A stretch of DNA of 64,000 bases from JAJDGF01 sp031549325 (GTDB taxonomy: Bacteria > Bacillota > Clostridia > Christensenellales > Aristaeellaceae): NCBI GenBank assembly GCA_031549325.1, contig JAVBQA010000048.1:1-64000 (forward strand). The letters are read 5' to 3'. Both the position numbers and the translations under genes were made by a program. Of the stretch, positions 57,903 through 64,000 are shown piece after piece. Every line of letters begins with the position of its first letter. Position 1 is the stretch's first letter. The notes beneath the pieces were generated by a model. The model ran no database searches. It was given only the letters and a program-made list of their open reading frames with translations, and was not told the DNA's origin.

Positions 57903-59267
57903 CTAACCTTTCGCCAGCAGCATCGTGATGTTCTGAAGGTTCTGCCCCAGATCCCGCAAGAACTTGGATGCCGGCGCGCCGTCCAGCGCCCTGTGGTCGT
58001 AGGTCAGGGACAGCGTCATGCAGGGGTAGCCCGTGAGCTGGCCGTTCACATCGCGCACGCGGGTGGTGATGTTGTTCACGCCCAGAATGCCGGTCTGCGG
58101 CGGGTTGATGACCGGGGTGAAGCTCTCGATGCCCAAGCTCCCCAGGTTCGAGATTGTAAAGCTGCCGCCGCGCAGATAGTCCGGGTTGATGGTGCCGCTC
58201 TGGCACTCCTTGGCGAGGCGCTTGGCCTCCTGGCTGATTTGAAGCAGGCTCATCTTGTCCGCGCCGAAGAGCACCGGAACCATCAGCCCGCGCTCGGTGT
58301 CCACCGCCAGGCCCAGGTTGACGCCGCGGAAGTATTTCATCTTTGTGCCGTCGATCAGGTTGGCGTTGAGCGCCTTGTGCTCGGGCTGCATCAGCGTTCT
58401 CGACACCGCGTACAGGATGATGTCGTTCAGGGTGATCTTGTCCATGCCCAGCGCCGCGCCGCCGTCCTTGAGGGTCTTGCGCAGAGCCTGGATGCCCGTG
58501 GCGTCGAAGCTGCTGGTGTGGGTCAGCTGCGCCATGGTGCTGAGGGAGGTGGTCATGGCCTTGGCGATCGTCTTGCGCATGTTGCTGAGCGGCTCTTCGT
58601 AGCTGTCCTCGCCGGGCACGCCCAGCGGGGCAGCGGGGGCAGGGGCTGCGGTCGCTGCGGGGGCATTCAGGTCGGACAGGGTCACGCGGCCGCCCAGGCC
58701 GGTGCCGGTGAGGCCGCCCGGATAGGAACCCGCCGCCGCCGGGGTGACGACCTGGCCCGCGTCAATCAGCGCCTGCACGTCGCGTGCGATCACGCGGCCG
58801 TCCGGGCCGGAAGCGGTGACATGGGACAGGTCGGCGCGGCGCGCGTTGGCCATGGCCTGAGCGCGGGGGGAAATTTTCAGATCATCAGAGGACACGGGGG
58901 CTGCCTGGAAAGCGGGCTGAGCAGCCGCGGGTTGGGCGGGCGCTTCCGGCTGCGAAGCGCCGGGCGCGGCGTCCGCGGCGGGGGCTTGCGCGCTGCCCGC
59001 GTTCGGGTCGAACTCGGCGAAGGACTCGCCCGCGCCGCCGATCACGCACAGGTTCGTCAGGCAGGGCACGTCGTCGCCCGCCTCGAAAAAGCGCGCGAGC
59101 AGCGTGCCCGCGACTTTGGCCTCTTCCTCAAAGGCAGCCTTGTCGGTTTCGTAGGCGAACAGAATGTCGCCAACGGCGACCGGGTCGCCGGGGCCCTTCA
59201 TCCACTTGGTGATGACGCAACTTTCCACCGATTGCCCCTGACGCGGCATAATGACTGGTACGGCCAT
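57903..59267 (-). CDS. pdhC: Dihydrolipoamide acyltransferase (E2)
   Basis: 454 residues. One N-terminal lipoyl domain with the lipoylated Lys in YETDKAAFEEE (about 42-46), an Ala/Pro hinge, an E1/E3-binding domain (KISPRAQAMANARRADLSHV...GPDGRVIARDV), a second Ala/Pro hinge, and the catalytic CoA-acyltransferase domain (about 225-454) ending with SLTYDHRALDGAPASKFL, the DHRxxDG active site. It transfers the acyl group to CoA. Substrate (pyruvate or branched) cannot be read. The ATG at 59267 follows GGGGAGG. First gene of the operon. Confidence 0.92.
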   Translation of the reverse strand: MAVPVIMPRQGQSVESCVITKWMKGPGDPVAVGDILFAYETDKAAFEEEAKVAGTLLARFFEAGDDVPCLTNLCVIGGAGESFAEFDPNAGSAQAPAADAAPGASQPEAPAQPAAAQPAFQAAPVSSDDLKISPRAQAMANARRADLSHVTASGPDGRVIARDVQALIDAGQVVTPAAAGSYPGGLTGTGLGGRVTLSDLNAPAATAAPAPAAPLGVPGEDSYEEPLSNMRKTIAKAMTTSLSTMAQLTHTSSFDATGIQALRKTLKDGGAALGMDKITLNDIILYAVSRTLMQPEHKALNANLIDGTKMKYFRGVNLGLAVDTERGLMVPVLFGADKMSLLQISQEAKRLAKECQSGTINPDYLRGGSFTISNLGSLGIESFTPVINPPQTGILGVNNITTRVRDVNGQLTGYPCMTLSLTYDHRALDGAPASKFLRDLGQNLQNITMLLAKG

Positions 59268-59354
59268 GTGTATCCTCCCCATCGATTGTGTTCTGATCCT
59301 AGTTTAGCAACCTATATTATACGCTTCAATCGATAACCAGTATCTTTGCCAAAA

Positions 59355-59370
59355 GTTAATCATAATTAAC
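59355..59370. promoter_or_regulatory. Inverted repeat in the promoter region of the dehydrogenase operon (candidate operator)
   Basis: GTTAAT-CATA-ATTAAC, a perfect 6-4-6 palindrome, followed by AAAG. The half site TTAACAA matches the Rex consensus (TTGTTAANNNNTTAACAA), but the other half is AAGTTAA and the spacing is two bases too long. It lies about 90 bp upstream of the E2 start; a TATAAT-like -10 (minus strand) is near 59320. Confidence 0.4.
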
Positions 59371-59376
59371 AAAGAA

Positions 59377-59401
59377 GCGGGCGGATGTTGAATCCGCCCG
59401 C
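59377..59401 (-). terminator. Terminator of the DUF4097 gene
   Basis: GCGGGCGGAT/ATCCGCCCGC stem with a 5-nt loop. On the minus strand it is followed by TTCTTTGTT. It insulates the dehydrogenase promoter just beyond. Confidence 0.8.
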
Positions 59402-59418
59402 CCAGGTTTTTGCCGAGG

Positions 59419-60534
59419 CTAGCCTTCCGAGATGACCAGGTCTCCGGACACGGTCTTGGCTTTGATGGTGCGTCCGGAATAGGAATCGTTTCCGAAGCGG
59501 GATTTGACCTTGCCGGACACCGAGCTGAGCTGCACCTCAAAGTGGGCGCTGTCCCGGGGCAAGATCAGCTTGATGTCGCCGGACACGGTGGTGAAGTCCA
59601 TGCGTTGCCAGTGGTCGTTCGCGGCGAACCCGATGTCGCCCGACACCGTCTTGAAATAGAAAGTCTTGGCCTCCCAGACGGCGCCGCCCCGCTGATCGAT
59701 GTCGCCGGACACGCTGGTAACGCGCAGCGAATTGGTGGTGATGCAGTCCGCCGAGAGATCTCCCGCCGTGGTGCTGATGTCGATCGATTCGCCCATCAGC
59801 TTGCCGCAGTCAAAGTCGCCGGATACGCTGCCCAGCGAGATTTCATTGGCGTACAGGTCGCCCATCTTGAAGTCGCCTGACGCGCTGTTGACCTTCAGCG
59901 CATAGCCCTTGAACCCGGGCAGGCGCACGTCGCCCGCGGCGGTGGTGATCTTCAGTGTGCCGCCGAACGCGCGGGGCAGACCAATCACGATGTCGGGCTG
60001 CTTGCGCCAGTGGAACAGCCGGAAGATGCGGAATTCCTGCACCACGCGCAGCCGACCGTTGCGCAGCTCGCAGTATATGTCGCTGGCCGCCATGCCGTCG
60101 ATGTCCACGCGCACCCAGCTCTCGTCGTGCAGCTCAAAGCGGATGTCGCTGTCCGAGGATTCCACCTCGATGTCCTTCACGTCAGCAAGCGGGAACTGCT
60201 CGTGAATGCTGATGTCGCTGACAAACCCGGAGGTCGAGCCGCCGCGCCGGGACTGCTCGCGCCGGGGCTGCTCGGGGCGGGGGTGCTCAAACCGGGGCGC
60301 TTCCCGCACATCGTCCGGCTCGCTCACGCCGCCGTTCTCCATGGCGTCCTGGCGGTAGCCTTCAACGATTCGCGCCGGGTCGCCCAGCTGGGCGGTCAGT
60401 TCCTGTTCGGTCTTGCCCTGCGCAAGGCCCGCCGCGAAGTGCTGCTCGAATTCATCCAGGATCTCGGAGAGTTCGGCGGGCGGCAAGAAGTTTAGCCCAC
60501 TTTTGAGCTGGCCCAGAAAATCACGCTTGTCCAT
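59419..60534 (-). CDS. DUF1700/DUF4097-domain envelope-stress-type protein
   Basis: 371 residues. Residues 1-75 are a DUF1700-like helical module (FLGQLKSGLNFLPPAELSEILDEFEQHF). A Pro/Arg linker (85-105) leads to a DUF4097 beta-helix of repeated SGD turns: LKITTAAGDVRLPG, LKVNSASGDFKMG, ISLGSVSGDFDCG, ISTTAGDLSAD, LRVTSVSGDI, FKTVSGDIGF, DFTTVSGDIKL, KAKTVSGDLVI. No membrane helix is present, unlike many relatives. The standard pair PadR regulator then DUF1700/DUF4097 is kept, two bases apart. ATG 60534 follows GGAGG. Function unknown, possibly a membrane-stress sensor. Confidence 0.82.
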   Translation of the reverse strand: MDKRDFLGQLKSGLNFLPPAELSEILDEFEQHFAAGLAQGKTEQELTAQLGDPARIVEGYRQDAMENGGVSEPDDVREAPRFEHPRPEQPRREQSRRGGSTSGFVSDISIHEQFPLADVKDIEVESSDSDIRFELHDESWVRVDIDGMAASDIYCELRNGRLRVVQEFRIFRLFHWRKQPDIVIGLPRAFGGTLKITTAAGDVRLPGFKGYALKVNSASGDFKMGDLYANEISLGSVSGDFDCGKLMGESIDISTTAGDLSADCITTNSLRVTSVSGDIDQRGGAVWEAKTFYFKTVSGDIGFAANDHWQRMDFTTVSGDIKLILPRDSAHFEVQLSSVSGKVKSRFGNDSYSGRTIKAKTVSGDLVISEG

Positions 60535-60536
60535 GG

Positions 60537-60848
60537 TCACGCCTCCTTGATCAGTTGGTTCACAGCGCTGGAGAATGCCAGCCATTGCTCGAGCAGCTCG
60601 TCCTTGTGGGCGCGGCCCTCGTCGGTCAGCGCGTAGTAGCGCCGGGGCGGGCCCTCGCTGGACTCCTGGATGTAGGTCTTCACGAAGTTCTCCTCCCGGA
60701 TGCGCTTGAGCAGCGGGTAGATCGTACCCTCGGACACCTCGACCAGCTGGCTGATCCGCGCGACCAGCTCGTAGCCATACTTGTCGCCCCCGTCCAGAAT
60801 GCATAGCACGCACAGCTCCAGCGCGCCTTTTTTCAGTTGGGTAATCAG
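60537..60848 (-). CDS. PadR-family transcription regulator with no standard start codon
   Basis: The reading frame encodes QLKKGALELCVLCILDGGDKYGYELVARI, the start of a PadR winged helix, then SEGTIYPLLKRI (recognition helix) and GPPRRYYALTDEG (wing). An AAGGAGG site stands before an ATG at 60853, but that ATG runs into TGA after one codon. The PadR frame is offset by one base, as if one base were lost after the ATG. Remaining choices are CTG 60848, ATT 60845, or GTG 60809, which would delete the first helix. It normally represses its own operon. I give the CTG start with low certainty; 103 residues. Confidence 0.7.
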   Translation of the reverse strand: MITQLKKGALELCVLCILDGGDKYGYELVARISQLVEVSEGTIYPLLKRIREENFVKTYIQESSEGPPRRYYALTDEGRAHKDELLEQWLAFSSAVNQLIKEA

Positions 60849-60998
60849 GGCATTTCGCCTCCTTCGGTTGGCATAGTACTTTGCACAACCATGTACAGGA
60901 TATCACAGACTATTTTGCTTTGCAAGGTAGTTCGCCGGATTTAACGGCGCGTTCGGTCAGCGTGTGGGAGAATGATGGGCGACAGGGAGGGGATGCAT

Positions 60999-61175
60999 GT
61001 GGCGAAGGTAAGGATCTCCGTGCTGCGCAGGGCGTTTTACCCGGAGCTTGCGGATGCGTTTTTGCGCGATGGGCGTTCGGTCGGACCGTGCCAAATTCTT
61101 TGGGACGGCCAGGTTTTTGAGTATGCGGGCGGGGCCGAGATGCCGGAGAAAGAGATCGGGATGCTGTTGAAATGA
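60999..61175 (+). CDS. Short TIGR04076-like protein, probably truncated
   Basis: 58 residues. AKVRISVLRRAFYPELADAF and VGPCQILWDGQVFEY resemble the first half of small TIGR04076 proteins, in which a second Trp- and Cys-containing half usually follows after MPE(G). Here the chain ends soon after EMPEKEIGMLLK. AGGGAGGG at 60984-60991 selects GTG 60999; ATGs at 60972, 60975 and 60993 have poor spacing. It overlaps the next gene by four bases. Function unknown. Confidence 0.5.
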   Translation: MAKVRISVLRRAFYPELADAFLRDGRSVGPCQILWDGQVFEYAGGAEMPEKEIGMLLK

Positions 61176-61507
61176 ACGTCGAATTGCATGCATGCGGGGC
61201 GCTTGAACGGTATGACGATGTGGTGGTGGTTATACTATTTTTCATTGGTATTACCCGGCATCGATGCAAGAGGGTGATGTGCCAACACAAGGCGCAGTAC
61301 ACCTGGGAGAGGCCGGGCGGGCATGTGGAGATGGGGGAGAGCGCCCCGGATGCTGCCGACCGGGAGCTGAGGGAAGAGGCTGGCGCCTGGGACTTCGCGC
61401 TGGAGCCGCTGCTGGATTGCCGCGTGGAGAGGAATGGCGTGACGAGCAATGGCCAGGTGAGCCTGGCGCGGGTCGCGGGGCTCCGCGCCATTCCAGAGGG
61501 CAGCTAG
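61172..61507 (+). CDS. NUDIX hydrolase, C-terminally short
   Basis: 111 residues. The complete Nudix box is present as GGHVEMGESAPDAADRELREEAGA (G-x5-E-x7-RE-x2-EE-x-G, written with its usual spacing), preceded by CQHKAQYTWERP like 8-oxo-dGTPase-type relatives. The N-terminal strand region is odd (VVVVILFFIGITRHRCKRV), and the chain ends at GLRAIPEGS, about 30-40 residues short of a normal Nudix fold. Its last bases overlap the convergent YeiH gene. A 3' deletion is likely, so activity is doubtful. Confidence 0.6.
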   Translation: MNVELHACGALERYDDVVVVILFFIGITRHRCKRVMCQHKAQYTWERPGGHVEMGESAPDAADRELREEAGAWDFALEPLLDCRVERNGVTSNGQVSLARVAGLRAIPEGS

Positions 61508-62526
61508 ATCGCGCGCTGCACGACCAGCGAGGTGACCGCCACCGCCGTCCAGCAGCACAAGCCCAGCAGCATGGGGCGCACGCCGCTCTTTAACAGAGTC
61601 TTGAGGCTGGTGTTCAGCCCGATGGCGGCCATGGCCGTCACGATCAGGAACTTGCCGAAGCTGGCCAGCGATTTGGACACGGGCTCCGGGATCCCGCAGA
61701 ACGTGTTCGCGACGGCGGCCAGCATGAACAGCAGCACAAACCATGGAAACACTTTGGCGACGGAGAACGAAGCCGCGCCCTCTGTCCGGCGCTTGCTGGC
61801 GGTGCGCAGCGCCAGAACGAGCGTGACCGGCACGATCATCAGCGCCCGGGTGAGCTTGACGATGGTCGCGAAGCGCAGCGCTGCGTCGCTCCAGGCGGCG
61901 CCCGCGGCGACCACCGACGAGGTGTCGTTGATGGCGGTGCCCGCCCACATGCCAAAGCTGATGTCGCTCATGCCCATGGCGCGGCCCAGCAGCGGGAACA
62001 GGAACACCGCCGCGATGTTGAACAAAAAGATGGTGGAGATGGCGCTGGCCACGTCCTCGTCCTTCGCGCCGATGACCGGCGCGGTGGCGGCAATGGCCGA
62101 ACCGCCGCAGATGGCGGTGCCCACGGAGATCAGCGTCTTCGTGTCGCCGGGCAGCCGCAGCGCCCTGCCCACCAGCAGCGCCGTCAGGAACGCCGCAGCC
62201 AGCGTGAACAGCATCACCGACAGCGACTGCGCGCCCACCTTCAGTATGCTGTGCAGGTTCATCTCAAAGCCCAGCAGCACCACGGCGGCCTGCAGCAGCT
62301 TTTTCGAGGTGAACTTCACGCCGGGCGCGAGGGTCAGCCCGCCGAATGCCCGCGTCTGCAGCGCCGGAAACAGCGAGGCCAGCGCGATGCCCGACAGAAT
62401 GGCCAGCACCGGGCCGCCGATGAGCGGGAAGCGCTTGCCGAGCAGCCAGCAGGGCAGCGCGATCAGAAGGCACAGGGCAGTGCCGGGCAGCAGGCTGCGC
62501 ATGCCCGCGGGGTTGCGTGTTTTCAT
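61504..62526 (-). CDS. YeiH/UPF0324-family membrane protein, putative sulfate or sulfite-type exporter
   Basis: 340 residues with about ten hydrophobic helices. ISVGTAICGGSAIAATAPVIGA, FGMWAGTAINDTSSVVAAG and the repeat-like GLNTSLKTLLKSGVRPMLLG are UPF0324 signatures. Members are proposed anion exporters, with taurine-derived sulfite as one suggested substrate; direct proof is limited. It starts five bases after the cysS stop, GAGGGCG serving as ribosome site, so it is in the cysS operon. Confidence 0.88.
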   Translation of the reverse strand: MKTRNPAGMRSLLPGTALCLLIALPCWLLGKRFPLIGGPVLAILSGIALASLFPALQTRAFGGLTLAPGVKFTSKKLLQAAVVLLGFEMNLHSILKVGAQSLSVMLFTLAAAFLTALLVGRALRLPGDTKTLISVGTAICGGSAIAATAPVIGAKDEDVASAISTIFLFNIAAVFLFPLLGRAMGMSDISFGMWAGTAINDTSSVVAAGAAWSDAALRFATIVKLTRALMIVPVTLVLALRTASKRRTEGAASFSVAKVFPWFVLLFMLAAVANTFCGIPEPVSKSLASFGKFLIVTAMAAIGLNTSLKTLLKSGVRPMLLGLCCWTAVAVTSLVVQRAI

Positions 62527-62530
62527 GGCG

Positions 62531-63917
<1,387 letters not shown>

Positions 63918-63931
<14 letters not shown>

Positions 63932-64000
63932 GCGGCGCCTCCTTCTTGATTCTCAGGCAGCCATTGCTGTCCTGGTCGATGCAGTCCTCGCACAGCAGCC
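63918..64000 (-). CDS. 3' end of a Cys-containing protein upstream of cysS
   Basis: Only the last 26 codons are visible, reading LLCEDCIDQDSNGCLRIKKE and ending APHEDL. This frame has G or C in almost all third positions, like the other genes here; the competing frame that would end in an ATGA overlap does not. A CxxC and a third Cys suggest a small zinc-binding protein. The family cannot be named from this fragment. Confidence 0.5.

Overview
The window is about 64 kb of GC-rich DNA (roughly 60-65% GC by eye, with strong G/C preference at third codon positions). It comes from an endospore-forming member of the Bacillota. The evidence is a set of sporulation genes (spoVAC-spoVAD-spoVAE, spoIVA, spoVT, a SpoIID-type enzyme, a GerMN lipoprotein), low-GC-type house genes (rex, darA, ricT, rqcP, recD2, mazG of the YabN type) and purine-rich Shine-Dalgarno sites. 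A clostridial lineage (Oscillospirales/Christensenellales-like) is my best guess, but this is inference. No rRNA, CRISPR array, prophage or transposase gene is visible. Most genes are ordinary chromosomal genes in short operons.

Layout. 1-7.3 kb: end of a ROK-like gene, a hotdog thioesterase, a membrane protein with eleven Cys/His repeats on the minus strand, then a LysM-like small gene, mutY and a B12-binding radical SAM gene. 7.3-9.4 kb: spoVA operon led by an unlisted 52-residue membrane protein and ended by a 33-bp relic of an inverted-repeat element. 9.4-25.2 kb: metY, an altered metallophosphoesterase, radA, a SpoIID-type lipoprotein, an SH3 protein, an orphan ZnuA-like lipoprotein, an rRNA methyltransferase, a GH127-like protein without its zinc ligands, a MATE pump, rex, VanW and metA. 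25.3-25.8 kb: four tRNA genes (Pro, Glu, CAT, Asp) behind one consensus promoter. 25.8-35.9 kb: P-loop kinase, recD2, comF, a zinc-ribbon gene behind a long structured leader, a D,D-carboxypeptidase, and a two-component system with a GerMN lipoprotein. 35.9-41.7 kb: an AsnB-like protein lacking the glutaminase cysteine, comEC broken by a frameshift, holA, DUF3788. 42-48.5 kb: spoVT-mazG-hup-rqcP (the order recalls Bacillus spoVT-yabM-yabN-yabO), an ispD-ispF fusion, and an S-adenosylhomocysteine salvage pair. 48.5-53.5 kb: spoIVA, darA, holB, ricT and a second zinc-ribbon gene. 53.8-54.0 kb: an intact 161-bp foldback MITE. 54-59.3 kb: a 2-oxoacid dehydrogenase operon (E2, E3, fused E1) on the minus strand. 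59.4-64 kb: a padR-DUF1700/DUF4097 pair, two short, apparently truncated genes, a YeiH-type exporter and cysS.

How the genes fit together. metA carries the Glu111 that marks acetyl-CoA use, and metY uses O-acetylhomoserine, so the two give direct sulfhydrylation to homocysteine. The adjacent AhcY-like hydrolase and SAH/MTA deaminase return homocysteine from S-adenosylhomocysteine, possibly via S-inosylhomocysteine. Spore genes carry recognisable sigma-G-like (spoVA, spoVT) and sigma-E-like (spoIVA) promoters, while house genes mostly use TATAMT -10 boxes, several with an extended TGn. DNA-handling genes (radA, recD2, comF, comEC, holA, holB, mutY) are scattered, and comEC appears inactive in this assembly.

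The most unusual items are the foldback MITE family whose two copies both sit on a TAG stop codon, the 190-nt multibranched RNA leader at 29.6 kb, the eleven-repeat Cys/His protein, the GH127-like and metallophosphoesterase proteins with replaced metal ligands, the AsnB-like protein without Cys2, and a repeat family around spoIVA.
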